DNA of 64,000 nt, taken from contig SGBC01000003.1 of assembly GCA_004195045.1 (NCBI GenBank), positions 1 through 64,000 of the forward strand. The letters are read 5' to 3'. Source of the stretch: Candidatus Acididesulfobacter guangdongensis (GTDB lineage Bacteria; SZUA-79; Acidulodesulfobacterales; Acidulodesulfobacteraceae). The notes beneath the pieces are model-generated. The model saw only the letters and a program-made list of their open reading frames with translations. It ran no database searches and was not told the DNA's origin. Numbering within the stretch: the first letter of the stretch is position 1; each line of letters begins with the position of its first letter. Position numbers and translations under genes: made by a program. This document shows positions 33,887-43,882 of the stretch, piece after piece.

Positions 33887-35266
33887 ATGATATCTCAAAA
33901 AAACAAAATATTGTCTAATTATCTTTATGTTGTAGATTTGTTTTTTATAGTAGCGGCGTACTTTATTGCCTATATTACCGCTAATATTATTGACCCTTTT
34001 ATTGTTGGATTTGGTTTGCTGCCGCTGTACAGCTATATCTGGATGCTCATTCCTATTGCAGTTATATTTTATTTTTATCTTATTATATTCAGTTTTCATA
34101 AAGATTTGTTTATTCGAAAAAATATCGCAGTTCAATTTTTAAAAAGTTTCGAATTGACTTTTGCGGCAATATTAACTTTTTACGGCATTTTGTTTATGCT
34201 GAGACTTCATTATGTATCAAGACTTTTTATCGGATATTTTGCGATTTACGTGTTTTTGTTTTTAGTTATTTCAAACTATATAAGTAAAAAAATATTAAAA
34301 ATATTCAAACAGCGCGATTATTCTTTAAGAACAATATTAATAGTAGGCGATATTCATTCATCGGAGAAAATAGAAAAAACAATTAAAAAAAACGAATATT
34401 TAGGGTTAAAATCGGCAGGCATAATAAACAAAGATAACATTCGGATTATTCCTGATTTTGTTATTAAAAATCCTGTAGATGAGGTGATATTTGATGTCAA
34501 TGAAAATGATTTAAACGGTATAAAAGAATTGACGCTTCTTTTAGAAGAAATGGGCATTACCGTTAAAATTGTTACAAAATTTATTCCTTTTAAGTATTCG
34601 AAAATATCATTCGAAAAAATAGATGATCTGCCCATGCTTTCATTTTATACTGCTCCTGAAGACGAAATACTTCTTCTTATAAAACGGTTTATAGATATTA
34701 TCGGCTCATTAGCTGGTATAATACTGTTTTTTATTCCTTCGATAATAATAGCAATATTAATTAAATTTTCGTCCAAAGGGCATATTATATACAAAAGCAA
34801 AAGAGTCGGTCTGCACGGAAGGCTTTTCACTTTTTACAAATTCAGAACCATGATTGAAACTAGCGATGCAATGAGGGAAGAATTAAGGAAAAAATTTAAT
34901 CCGGACGGAATAGAGGTAAAACTTAAGGATGACCCGAGATTGACATGGATAGGTAAAATATTAAGGAAAACCAGTTTAGATGAATTGCCCCAATTTTATA
35001 ACGTGCTGCGAGGCGACATGAGTATTGTCGGTCCAAGACCTCCTATGCCAGACGAAGTCGCTAAATATTCTATTGCTCAGAGAAGACGCTTGTCTATGAA
35101 ACCCGGAATTACGTGCCTATGGCAAATAAGCGGAAGGAGCAGGCTAAGTTTTGAAGATAGAGTTGTTTTAGATTTAAAATATATTGATAACTGGTCTTTA
35201 AAACTTGATTTTATTATTTTATTTAAGACTATACCTGCGGTTATATTCGCTCATGGAGCCATGTAA
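33887..35266 (+). CDS. Polyprenyl-phosphate sugar phosphotransferase (WcaJ/WbaP type)
   Basis: In the 459-residue protein, four N-terminal helices (to about 135) precede a nucleotide-binding-like cytoplasmic domain. A fifth helix (KRFIDIIGSLAGIILFF) leads into the catalytic bacterial-sugar-transferase domain, with FYKFRTM, DDPRLTWIGKILRKTSLDELPQ, the GDMSIVGPRPPMPDE motif and KPGITCLWQISGRS. It transfers a sugar-1-phosphate to undecaprenyl phosphate to start a surface polysaccharide. Adjacent to the ligase-like gene, it suggests part of an exopolysaccharide locus. The identity of the sugar is unknown. Confidence 0.9.
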   Translation: MISQKNKILSNYLYVVDLFFIVAAYFIAYITANIIDPFIVGFGLLPLYSYIWMLIPIAVIFYFYLIIFSFHKDLFIRKNIAVQFLKSFELTFAAILTFYGILFMLRLHYVSRLFIGYFAIYVFLFLVISNYISKKILKIFKQRDYSLRTILIVGDIHSSEKIEKTIKKNEYLGLKSAGIINKDNIRIIPDFVIKNPVDEVIFDVNENDLNGIKELTLLLEEMGITVKIVTKFIPFKYSKISFEKIDDLPMLSFYTAPEDEILLLIKRFIDIIGSLAGIILFFIPSIIIAILIKFSSKGHIIYKSKRVGLHGRLFTFYKFRTMIETSDAMREELRKKFNPDGIEVKLKDDPRLTWIGKILRKTSLDELPQFYNVLRGDMSIVGPRPPMPDEVAKYSIAQRRRLSMKPGITCLWQISGRSRLSFEDRVVLDLKYIDNWSLKLDFIILFKTIPAVIFAHGAM

Positions 35267-35639
35267 TTTTTTCATTGATTTTTTATCGGCTTTTTACTGA
35301 AAGCTGCGAAACTCAAACAAAGCACAGTGAAGCTCATTTATTGATAGGTAGTCCGCCTGTATTTGCAGCCGCGCTTCTTATATAAATTTTTATTCACTTT
35401 TTTTGTTTTTTATATTAGTATAATCAGAACGTAATATAAATAAATTATAAAAGCAATATTAAAACCTTAATCCGGCAATTGAAAAAATATAAGGAAAAGG
35501 AACGGAAAAGGTGTCAGACACCTTTTCCGTCTGACACCTTTTCCGAGCAGATAACTTTCTATTGTAGGATTGAAGTAAAAGTGATATGAATACACTGCAA
35601 AAGTAATAATATTAATATATAAAATTATATGGAGGATGC
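35267..35639. other. 373-bp intergenic region before aconitase
   Basis: It contains palindromic element copy 4 (35465-35576). The first 200 bp hold no gene or clear promoter. A GGAGG ribosome site precedes the aconitase ATG. Confidence 0.5.
35465..35576. repeat. Dispersed palindromic element, copy 4
   Basis: The left outer arm CCTTAATCCGGCAATTGAAA, then arms GGAAAAGGTGTC/GACACCTTTTCC around one A (35504-35528), a second right half GTCTGACACCTTTTCC (35529-35544), and the right outer arm TTTCTATTGTAGGATTGAAG. The extra half-site shows internal rearrangement. Confidence 0.8.
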
Positions 35640-37577
35640 ATGCAATCGCAAGGATTAAGTCTTACCTACAAAATTTTGAAATCTCATTTAATCAAGGGAA
35701 ATTTAAACCCAGGCGAAGAAATTGCCATAAAAATAGATAGAACTCTGACTCAGGATGCCACCGGAACAATGGCATATCTTCAGTTTGAAGCTATAGGAGT
35801 GCCGCGTGTGCAGACAGAGTTGTCAGTCAGCTATATTGACCACAATACACTGCAGACCGGTTTTGAAAATGCCGACGACCACAAGTTTTTACAGACATTA
35901 GCGTCAAAATACGGCATATTGTATTCGAAAGCCGGCAATGGAATCTGTCATCAGGTAAATTTAGAAAGATTCGGTGTTCCGGGGAAAACATTATTGGGCT
36001 CGGACAGCCATACTCCTACCGCAGGCGGCGTCGGCATGATTGCGATAGGCGCAGGCGGTCTTGATGTTGCAGTTGCAATGGGCGGGGGCGCTTTTTATAT
36101 GGCGGCTCCAAAGGTAGTTTTAGTAAAACTTTCAGGTAAATTGCAAGACTGGGTTTCAGCTAAAGATATAATCCTCGAACTTTTAAGAAGACTTACCGTT
36201 AAAGGCGGAGTCGGAAAAATTTTTGAATACGGCGGAGAAGGGGTAAAGAGTTTATCTGTACCTGAAAGAGCCGTTATAACAAATATGGGGGCAGAACTCG
36301 GGGCGACGACATCCATTTTTCCAAGCGATGAAAAAACTTTAGAATTTCTTAAAGCGGAAAACAGGACGGAAGACTATACGGCTATTTCCGCCGATGAAAA
36401 TGCGGTTTACGACGAAGTTATAGACATAGATTTATCGTCTTTGGAGCCTATGGCTGCGAAACCGCATATGCCTGACAATGTTGTTAAAGTTAAAGAATTA
36501 AAAGATATCAAAGTGGACCAGGCAGCTATAGGAAGCTGCACTAATTCGTCTTATGCGGATTTAATGACGGTAGCCGCTATCCTTAAAGGTAAAAAAGTGC
36601 ATCCTGACGTCAGCCTTGTGATATCCCCCGGTTCCAAACAGGTTTACGAAATGATAGCAAAAAACGGTGCTCTGGCAGAGCTTATTTCATCAGGCGCAAG
36701 AATACTTGAATCAACATGCGGACCGTGTATAGGTATGGGGCAGGCTCCTCGTTCAGGCGCAGTTTCTTTGAGAACATTTAACCGCAATTTTGAAGGCAGA
36801 AGCGGAACGAAGGATGCGAGTATTTATCTTATTTCCGTACAGACAGCCGCAGCTTCGGCACTAACAGGATATATTACTGACCCGCGCACGCTCGGAAAGG
36901 CTCCTGAGATTAAAATGCCTGAAAAATTTGATATTGACGATTCGATGATTTTACGGCCGTCAACAGAACCTGAAAATGTTGAAGTTTATAGAGGACCGAA
37001 TATTAAACCGCTGCCTATAAAAGAAAAACTGTCTGAAAGCATTAGCGGAAAAGTTTTGCTTAAAGTAGGAGATAACATAACTACAGACCATATTATGCCG
37101 GCAGGCTCAAAAATACTTCCTTTAAGGTCAAATATACCTGCAATTTCAAAATATGTTTTTGAATCGGTTGACCCTGCTTTTTCTGAAAGGGCGTTAAAGG
37201 AAAAAGGCGGATTTATTGTTGCAGGCGAAAACTACGGGCAGGGTTCAAGCAGAGAACATGCGGCGCTTGCCCCGATGTATCTCGGTGTTAAAGCCGTTAT
37301 TGCAAAATCTTTTGCAAGAATACATTTTGCAAATCTTGTCAATTTCGGTATATTGCCTTTGATATTTGACAATCCTGCCGATTATGATAAAATTAATCAG
37401 GGCGATTTATTTGAAGCTCAAAATATTTTAAGTGAATTAAATGAAAAAAAACCGGTTAAATTTATTAATAAAACTAAAAAAGAAGAATATATTTTTAAAT
37501 ATAATTTAACGGACAGACAGATTAATATAATAAAAGAGGGCGGTCTTCTTAACGAAACTAAAAATTCTAAAAATTGA
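35640..37577 (+). CDS. acn: Aconitate hydratase (short 645-residue type)
   Basis: The 645-residue protein carries the [4Fe-4S] ligands in GSCTNSSY and STCGPCIGMG and substrate-site motifs DSHTPTAGGVGMIAIGAGG and GENYGQGSSREHAA. It converts citrate to isocitrate in the TCA cycle. It is shorter than E. coli AcnA (about 890) and matches the compact aconitases common in Deltaproteobacteria and anaerobes, which are close to the 3-isopropylmalate/homoaconitate dehydratase fusions. The GGAGG ribosome site is strong. Its stop overlaps the NAD kinase start by 4 nt (ATGA-type junction), so the two are coupled. Confidence 0.9.
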   Translation: MQSQGLSLTYKILKSHLIKGNLNPGEEIAIKIDRTLTQDATGTMAYLQFEAIGVPRVQTELSVSYIDHNTLQTGFENADDHKFLQTLASKYGILYSKAGNGICHQVNLERFGVPGKTLLGSDSHTPTAGGVGMIAIGAGGLDVAVAMGGGAFYMAAPKVVLVKLSGKLQDWVSAKDIILELLRRLTVKGGVGKIFEYGGEGVKSLSVPERAVITNMGAELGATTSIFPSDEKTLEFLKAENRTEDYTAISADENAVYDEVIDIDLSSLEPMAAKPHMPDNVVKVKELKDIKVDQAAIGSCTNSSYADLMTVAAILKGKKVHPDVSLVISPGSKQVYEMIAKNGALAELISSGARILESTCGPCIGMGQAPRSGAVSLRTFNRNFEGRSGTKDASIYLISVQTAAASALTGYITDPRTLGKAPEIKMPEKFDIDDSMILRPSTEPENVEVYRGPNIKPLPIKEKLSESISGKVLLKVGDNITTDHIMPAGSKILPLRSNIPAISKYVFESVDPAFSERALKEKGGFIVAGENYGQGSSREHAALAPMYLGVKAVIAKSFARIHFANLVNFGILPLIFDNPADYDKINQGDLFEAQNILSELNEKKPVKFINKTKKEEYIFKYNLTDRQINIIKEGGLLNETKNSKN

Positions 37578-38428
37578 TGCTATCAAAAGAATTTAATAAA
37601 AATATAAAGAAAGTCCTTATTTCCTATAAAAAAGATGCTCAAGAAGCTTATAATGCTGCAGTTTTTATAAGCGAACTTATAGAGGACAAGAATATAAAAA
37701 CCGTTATAAGACCCAGCATGGATATATCCCCCGCTGATTTAATCGATACAGGTTTAGTTATTGTTCTCGGCGGCGACGGAACGCTTTTAATTACTTTCGG
37801 AAGCGTATTTCCCTTAGAAATTCCGATGATAGGGATAGATTTCGGAAGTCTCGGTTTTTTAGTTGAAATATCCGATAATAATAAAACAGAAGCGATTGAG
37901 AAATTTTTTGACGGCACGCTGGAATTCAGAGAGCGTATTGCTTTAGATATTACTGTGCGCAGAAACGGAGGCGGCATAATAAATTATGTTGCTTTAAATG
38001 AGGCTGTAATAGCCCGCGAACAAAGCATACACGCCAGAATTATTAATATCAAAGTGTGTATAAACGGTATATGGGTTAATGATTATAGATTAGACGGTCT
38101 CATAGTGTCAACCCCGACCGGCTCTACCGCTTACTCTTTAGCCGCAGGCGGTCCAATAGTTTTTCCTGATTTGGAGGCTTTTATCATAACGCCTATTTGT
38201 CCGCATATGCTTTCCAACAGACCGCTTATGATTAACTCAAACGAATTATTAAGGATAAGGTTTGCTCCCCAGGACAATAAACTTTTTATATCTGTCGACG
38301 GCAGGGATGGGATCAGGTTAGAAGACGGCGACGAGATTTATATTAAAAGACATCAGACAAAATTTTATCTGGCGGCATCTTTCAATATGAGTTACTGGGA
38401 TATTTTAAGAGCTAAATTGAGATGGTAG
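37574..38428 (+). CDS. nadK: NAD kinase
   Basis: The 284-residue protein contains the GGDGTLL motif, the NEAVIAR segment and the nucleotide-binding STPTGSTAYSLAAGGPIV, all family signatures. It phosphorylates NAD to NADP with ATP or polyphosphate in the cytoplasm. It starts at ATG (37574) 4 nt inside the aconitase gene. Size is normal. The pairing with aconitase is not a standard operon and may be lineage-specific. Confidence 0.93.
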   Translation: MMLSKEFNKNIKKVLISYKKDAQEAYNAAVFISELIEDKNIKTVIRPSMDISPADLIDTGLVIVLGGDGTLLITFGSVFPLEIPMIGIDFGSLGFLVEISDNNKTEAIEKFFDGTLEFRERIALDITVRRNGGGIINYVALNEAVIAREQSIHARIINIKVCINGIWVNDYRLDGLIVSTPTGSTAYSLAAGGPIVFPDLEAFIITPICPHMLSNRPLMINSNELLRIRFAPQDNKLFISVDGRDGIRLEDGDEIYIKRHQTKFYLAASFNMSYWDILRAKLRW

Positions 38429-38615
38429 ATTTAGTTTAAAATGACTATACGACTATGCATTACTGTAGCTTAAATTTAACGACAGTTGCAGTAAAGCCCA
38501 CAAGCTTATAGCAATGAGGATATAAGGCAATAAGTTTTAGCAGCGCTTTAATAAATTTTATTTCAAGTTTATATAAATAATAGAAATAAACGGCATTAAT
38601 GGATTTTATTCAGTT

Positions 38616-40316
38616 ATGTTAAAAAAATTATATATTAATAATTTTGCAACGATAGATTCTTTGGTATTAGAATTCGGTCGGAATTTCAATATACTGAGCG
38701 GGGAAACCGGCGCAGGCAAAAGCATAATAATAGAATCCGTTAATTTTTTATTCGGAAAATCAAAAAATGTCGGCAATGTTATAAGAACAGGCGAGAATGA
38801 AGCCTATATAAGCTGTATTTTTGATATTGGAGAGAAAGAAACATATAAAATTATAAATTCTGTTCTTGAAGAATGCGGCATAGGAACCGGCGACGATGAA
38901 ATTTTAATTAAAAGGACCGTGAGTTTATCCGGCAAAAGCAAATATTTTATTAATAATGAGCCCGCCAATAAAACAGTTATTGAAAAATTGAGCGAAATTT
39001 TAGTTAATATTTTTGGGCAGAATGATAAAAGATTTTTAATTTCAAATGAAAGCCAGCTTGCTTTTTTAGACGAATATGCCGGCAATCAGGCTTTGCTGTC
39101 CGATATTAAACAATTATACAAAGAAATAAATGAAATTAATTATCAATTAAATGAATTATACAAAAAAGCCGAAGATATTTCTAAGATAAAAACTATTAAT
39201 TCATATATAATTTCTGATGCCGAAAGACTTGAAATTTCATCGGAAAAAGACGAAGAGGATATAAAAGACGAACTTACAAGATTAGAAAATATTAATAAAA
39301 TTAAAGAAATAGTTTCGGCAGCATCGGATTTAACGGATAATGAAGAAACCGGTATTTTAAAAAATTTGAATACGCTTATTTCATTATTTGAAAAATTAGA
39401 AATAATAGACCCTCAGTTTAAAAGAGATAATAATCTAAAAAATGCTTTTGAAGCTAAACTTTTAATGGAAGATATATCGGCTGCTTTAGAAAAACGTTCT
39501 TCTTTTGATTATGACGAAGAAAGACTTAATATATTAAGAAATAAACTCGATTTGATTATAACAGTAGAAAATAAGTACGGTTTTAAAAATATAAAAGAGT
39601 TTCTGGAAGGATTTCAAAAAGCGAAAAATGAAATATATGACGCAAACCTTGTCGATGGAAAAATTGCCGAGTTAAAAAATAAACTTGAAGAGAAAAAAAT
39701 TGAATATCTTAATATTGACAAAAAGCTGCTAGAAAATCGTACGGAAACGTCAAAAAAACTTGCAGAGGAAATTACGGAAGAACTTTCTTTCCTGGGTATT
39801 AAGCCGGTGTTTGCTATAAATGTCGAGCATTTCAATTTTGATAAGGGTTATTCCGAAACAGGACTCGCAAAAATCGTATTTCTGTTTTCCGCTAACCCAG
39901 GAGAAGAACCGAAACCGCTCTCGATGATTGCTTCAGGAGGAGAACTGTCCCGAGTCAGCCTCTGTATGCTTAAGGCAGTTAATTCCAAAAAAAACGCAGG
40001 ATGCTTAATTTTTGACGAAATAGATTCAGGTATAGGCGGCGAAGTCGGAGATTTCATAGGAGATGCTTTAAAAAAAATTTCTGAACACAGTCAGGTTATA
40101 TGTATTACGCATCTTGCTCAGGTAGCTTCATGCGGACAAAAACATCTGTTTGTTTATAAAAGCGTTAAAAACGACAGAACGTACACATTAATAAAAGACC
40201 TTAATATAACCGAAAGAATTGTAGAAATAGCAAGAATGCTTTCCGGAGATACTGAAAGCGAGGCGTCTTTGGCACATTCTAAAGAAATTTTAAAGAAAAA
40301 AGGATTTATTGTCTGA
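38616..40316 (+). CDS. recN: DNA repair ATPase RecN
   Basis: The 566-residue SMC-like protein has an N-terminal ATPase half LYINNFATIDSLVL and Walker A GETGAGKSIIIES. A central coiled coil (about 150-390, Glu/Lys-rich) follows, then the ABC signature SMIASGGELSRVSL and Walker B GCLIFDEIDSGIGGEVG. RecN acts early in double-strand break repair. The nadK-recN order occurs in many bacteria. A 187-bp gap without features precedes it. Confidence 0.94.
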   Translation: MLKKLYINNFATIDSLVLEFGRNFNILSGETGAGKSIIIESVNFLFGKSKNVGNVIRTGENEAYISCIFDIGEKETYKIINSVLEECGIGTGDDEILIKRTVSLSGKSKYFINNEPANKTVIEKLSEILVNIFGQNDKRFLISNESQLAFLDEYAGNQALLSDIKQLYKEINEINYQLNELYKKAEDISKIKTINSYIISDAERLEISSEKDEEDIKDELTRLENINKIKEIVSAASDLTDNEETGILKNLNTLISLFEKLEIIDPQFKRDNNLKNAFEAKLLMEDISAALEKRSSFDYDEERLNILRNKLDLIITVENKYGFKNIKEFLEGFQKAKNEIYDANLVDGKIAELKNKLEEKKIEYLNIDKKLLENRTETSKKLAEEITEELSFLGIKPVFAINVEHFNFDKGYSETGLAKIVFLFSANPGEEPKPLSMIASGGELSRVSLCMLKAVNSKKNAGCLIFDEIDSGIGGEVGDFIGDALKKISEHSQVICITHLAQVASCGQKHLFVYKSVKNDRTYTLIKDLNITERIVEIARMLSGDTESEASLAHSKEILKKKGFIV

Positions 40317-40377
40317 TTTTAAAATTTTTAAAGCTCAATTATAACTTAGTATAAAATAAAAACCAGGAGAAACTTTA

Positions 40378-40950
40378 TTGTATAAGTCCGGAAAAGAACG
40401 GTATGAAAAGGCAGGTATAGATATTTATTTTCCGTCAAAAATTGAAATAGAAGAGGACAATAATAAAATCGTAGTATTCAGAAAAGCTCTTATGTGCGAT
40501 GTCAAGAGCCTTTATAATCTGTTTTCCGAATATTCAAAAGCCGGAGAAATGCTTCCAAGGTCAATGATTGATATATATGTGCATTTGAGAGATTATTATA
40601 TTGCGGAGATTGAGACTGAGGAAGAAGAGGAAGGCAGAGGATATGAACTTGTCGGAGCGTGCGCTCTCAGCATTGTTTGGGAAAATTTGGCGGAAATAAG
40701 GTCTTTAGCCGTAAAAAAACCTTACACCAGAAAAAAAATAGGCACGGAACTTATAAGAAAATGTTTAATAGAAGCAAATTTTTTTAAAATTTCAAAAATT
40801 TTTGCTTTGACTTATAAGCCGCAGTTTTTTATAGCCAACGGATTTAAAATAATTGAAAAATCCGAACTCCCTCATAAAATATGGAGCGACTGTATAAATT
40901 GCGTTAAGTTTCCGGATTGCGACGAAACTGCGGTTATGATTGAACCGTAA
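40378..40950 (+). CDS. N-acetylglutamate synthase-type GNAT acetyltransferase
   Basis: The 190-residue protein starts at TTG behind CCAGGAG. The GNAT domain carries the ArgA-like signature: RKALMCDVKSLYNLF, AGEMLPRS, ENLAEIRSLAVKKPYTRKKIG (acetyl-CoA loop), KIFALTYKPQFFIANGF, and a C-terminal HKIWSDCINCVKFPDCDE Cys cluster. These short NAGS enzymes make N-acetylglutamate from acetyl-CoA and glutamate, the first step of arginine synthesis. ArgJ, encoded 5.7 kb downstream, uses the same pathway. The four Cys may bind metal. The 25 residues before the domain are specific to this protein. Confidence 0.82.
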   Translation: MYKSGKERYEKAGIDIYFPSKIEIEEDNNKIVVFRKALMCDVKSLYNLFSEYSKAGEMLPRSMIDIYVHLRDYYIAEIETEEEEEGRGYELVGACALSIVWENLAEIRSLAVKKPYTRKKIGTELIRKCLIEANFFKISKIFALTYKPQFFIANGFKIIEKSELPHKIWSDCINCVKFPDCDETAVMIEP

Positions 40951-41092
40951 TTAAATATTAAATAGACATAAATGTTATTTTGTAATATAATTTAAAATTA
41001 TTCAAAGTTTTATACGACTGATAATTTATTAATTTATGTTATTGCGCAATAGAACAAAATAAATATGATAAGTCTGGGAGGACATTAAAAGT

Positions 41093-41464
41093 ATGTTTAA
41101 TATTTTTGGCGGCGGAAATTCCGCAGATGAGATAAAACAGATTAATCCTGAAGAGGCGCTTAAAATCATAGAGAAAAATAAAGGAGAAAAAACTCTTATT
41201 TTAGATGTTCGCGAACCTCATGAATTTAAAGGCAATTTAGGACATATTAAGAATGCGCAGCTCGTTCCGTTAAAACTGCTGCCGCTTAAAGTAAAAGAAC
41301 TTGAAAAGCATAAAGAGGACGATATTATTGTTGTCTGCCACAGCGGTGCCAGAAGTTATTCGGCTTGCAATATTTTAAAAAGACACGGATTTAAAAATGT
41401 GCATAATCTGAAAGGCGGAATGATACTCTGGAAAAAATTAGGAATGGATTCGCATAATGATTAG
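41093..41464 (+). CDS. Single-domain rhodanese
   Basis: The 123-residue protein is one rhodanese domain: LILDVREPHEFKGNLGHIKNAQLVP and the active-site loop VVCHSGARSYSA with C82. It transfers sulfane sulfur to thiols or cyanide, in the cytoplasm. The loop length (CHSGARS) is that of sulfurtransferases and not of arsenate or phosphate-type relatives. It is not next to the TusA/SQR set, but could feed the same sulfur pool. The ribosome site is GGGAGG. Confidence 0.9.
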   Translation: MFNIFGGGNSADEIKQINPEEALKIIEKNKGEKTLILDVREPHEFKGNLGHIKNAQLVPLKLLPLKVKELEKHKEDDIIVVCHSGARSYSACNILKRHGFKNVHNLKGGMILWKKLGMDSHND

Positions 41465-41652
41465 GCTATTAAATAAAAATATTATTGTATATCATATTGT
41501 ATAAAATGCATGTCAAAAAATAATAATACGGCATAGCTATATTATCAATTAACAATTATCAATTATTAATGATTAATTTTATATATTATTTTTTATATAT
41601 TACTTATAATAACATATAATTATTACCGGTGAATTATTTATAATAAAAAATT

Positions 41653-42486
41653 ATGAAAACAATTAACGATACCGAATCTGCAAATAATGATTTTTATGTT
41701 TTTGTTGTTTCAGATTCAACTGGCGAAACGGCGGAGAAGGTTGCAAGAGCTGCATTGTCTCAGTTTGATGTCAGCAATGTGCGGCTAAAAAGATTTTTAC
41801 TTGTTGATTCTGCACAAAAAATAAGAGAAATCATAACTGAAGCATCTAAAAAAAAAGCTATTATAATTTTTACGCTTGTTGAAGACGGACTCAGAAATAC
41901 TATGCTGCTTGAATCTAATAGCAGTTCAGTAATAAGCATAGACATAATAGGACCTGTTCTAAATTCTATCTCAACGGTATTAAATAAATTGCCTGAGCGG
42001 AAGCCCGGTCTTATCCATCGGGTTAACGACGAATATTTCAGAAGGGTGGATGCTTTAGAATTTGCGGTAAAGCATGACGATGGTCAAAGAATAGACGAGA
42101 TTGTAGATGCCGATGCTTTAGTCTTGGGTATATCCAGAACATCAAAAACTCCGCTCTGTTTATTTCTGGCGCAGAGGGGTTTTAAAGCGGCAAATATCCC
42201 AATAATTGACCATCAGGAGATAAACGAATTAATTTATAGCATCCCGAAAGAAAAAATATTCGGGTTAATTTCGAGTCCTGAAAGAATAATGAGTTTGAGA
42301 AAAGAAAGACTTAAGAGGATGGGGATACCTTTTTCTTCGGATTATGTCATTAAAGATTCAATTGAAGAAGAGATTGAGTATTCCAAGTCTATTTTTACAA
42401 AATTATGTATTCATTTTATTGATGTAACCGATAAATCTATCGAAGAAGTCGCCGCAGATATAATATCTTCAATAAATAATAAATAA
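41653..42486 (+). CDS. ppsR: DUF299 bifunctional kinase/pyrophosphorylase (PEP synthase regulator type)
   Basis: The 277-residue protein begins with the DUF299 pattern YVFVVSDSTGETAEKVARAAL. Later come the P-loop GISRTSKTPLCLFLAQRGFKAANIPI and a C-terminal IDVTDKSIEEVAADII. Members switch PEP synthetase (bacteria) or PPDK (plants) off and on by ADP-dependent phosphorylation and Pi-dependent dephosphorylation. No ppsA or ppdK is in the window, so the target is elsewhere. Family membership is clear; the target enzyme is inferred. Confidence 0.9.
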   Translation: MKTINDTESANNDFYVFVVSDSTGETAEKVARAALSQFDVSNVRLKRFLLVDSAQKIREIITEASKKKAIIIFTLVEDGLRNTMLLESNSSSVISIDIIGPVLNSISTVLNKLPERKPGLIHRVNDEYFRRVDALEFAVKHDDGQRIDEIVDADALVLGISRTSKTPLCLFLAQRGFKAANIPIIDHQEINELIYSIPKEKIFGLISSPERIMSLRKERLKRMGIPFSSDYVIKDSIEEEIEYSKSIFTKLCIHFIDVTDKSIEEVAADIISSINNK

Positions 42487-42518
42487 ATTATTTTTTTGAA
42501 AAAGGGGAATAAAATTTA

Positions 42519-43868
42519 ATGAATTTTGATAAAGCTGTTTCTATGACTCAGGACTTTGCAAATGCTAAAGGTCTGGAGTATGAAATTTATTTATTTGATG
42601 CTAAAATTTTAAAAATGGAAGCCGAAGATTCTAAAATATCAAGTTATACAGATGCCGTATCAAACGGATTTTCATTAAGATTTAAAAAAAATAATAAAAT
42701 AAGTTTTTCATATTGTTCAGGTTTAGATGAAGACAAAGCCGCTAACTCATTAAATAACTGTTTCAGTTTACTCGGATTAACGGAAGATAACGCTGATATT
42801 GCTTTTAGCAGCGCTAAAATTGATGAAAATAATCTGAGTAAAAATAATTTAGGTATTTATAGCGATAATTTTTTCAATATTAACATAGAAGACAAAAAAA
42901 ATAATCTTATAGAAATGGAAGAGGCAGCCTATTCTTTTGATAAACGAATATACAAAGTAGATAAACCGTCTTATAGCGAAGTGCTTATTTCTAAGCGCTT
43001 AGTCAACTCCTGCGGCATCGATATGTCTTCAAAAAAAACACATTACGAGATTTTTTTATCGGCTGCTTCAAAAAATAATGACGAAAATGCTTCGGGTTAT
43101 GATTTTGACGCTTCTTCAGAGTTTAATTCCCTGAAGTTTAAGAAAGTTGCTATGAACGGAGCTAAAAAAGCAATCGACCAGCTTGGGGCAAGGATTGTAG
43201 AAAGCGGAAAATACCGTATTCTTTTTGACAATATAACATCGTCGGAGCTGCTTTCTATTTTAAAACAGTCTTTCTATGCAAGCAGCGTATATAAGAAAAA
43301 ATCGCTGCTTGAAGGAAAAATAGATTCTAAAGTTTTTTCTGAAAAATTGACTATAATAGACGACGGTACGCTTTTCGGCGGTTACGGAACCGATATTTTT
43401 GACGGTGAAGGAACTGCAATGCAGAAAAAAATACTCTGCCATAACGGAGTTATAAAAACTTATCTGTACGACATAGAATATGCAAATAAGTTTAAAACTA
43501 AATCAACGGGAAATTCACGCCGTTCATCTCATAAAGAGCTTCCTGAATTAGGAACTACCAATTTTTTTATTGAAACTGGCAAAAAATCTTTTATAGATAC
43601 CTTAAATTCTATAAAAGACGGATTGTATATAACCGAACTTATGGGTCTTCATATGGCTAAGCCGTACACAGGCGAGTTTTCTCTCGGCGCCTCAGGTTTT
43701 TTTGTAAAAAACGGTCAGTTTGACTTTCCGGTAAAAGGTATTGTTTTAAGCGGAAATATAATAAATTTGTTTAATAACATTATTGAAATAGCTGACGATA
43801 TACGTTTTATGGGCAATATCGGGTCTCCTTCAATTTTAATTGACGATGTTCAGGTATCGGGGAAATAA
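42519..43868 (+). CDS. pmbA: TldD/PmbA-family metallopeptidase subunit (PmbA/TldE type)
   Basis: The 449-residue protein shows the PmbA layout: N-terminal TQDFANAKGLEYEIYLFDAK, a central FDNITSSELLSILKQSFYASSVYKKKS segment, IIDDGTLFGGYGTDIFDGEGTAMQKK, and the C-terminal GEFSLGASGFFVKNGQ with MGNIGSPSILIDDVQVSGK. There is no HExxxH zinc motif, so this is the non-catalytic partner type. With TldD it processes ribosomally made peptides and degrades CcdA antitoxin in E. coli. No tldD is in the window. It is followed by secA after 14 bp. Confidence 0.9.
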   Translation: MNFDKAVSMTQDFANAKGLEYEIYLFDAKILKMEAEDSKISSYTDAVSNGFSLRFKKNNKISFSYCSGLDEDKAANSLNNCFSLLGLTEDNADIAFSSAKIDENNLSKNNLGIYSDNFFNINIEDKKNNLIEMEEAAYSFDKRIYKVDKPSYSEVLISKRLVNSCGIDMSSKKTHYEIFLSAASKNNDENASGYDFDASSEFNSLKFKKVAMNGAKKAIDQLGARIVESGKYRILFDNITSSELLSILKQSFYASSVYKKKSLLEGKIDSKVFSEKLTIIDDGTLFGGYGTDIFDGEGTAMQKKILCHNGVIKTYLYDIEYANKFKTKSTGNSRRSSHKELPELGTTNFFIETGKKSFIDTLNSIKDGLYITELMGLHMAKPYTGEFSLGASGFFVKNGQFDFPVKGIVLSGNIINLFNNIIEIADDIRFMGNIGSPSILIDDVQVSGK

Positions 43869-43882
43869 CGGGTAAATAAAAT

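Noticed and set aside
33845-34135. 96-codon minus frame over the ligase/sugar-transferase junction
   Set aside because: It covers the start of a well-conserved transferase gene and has no motif or ribosome site.
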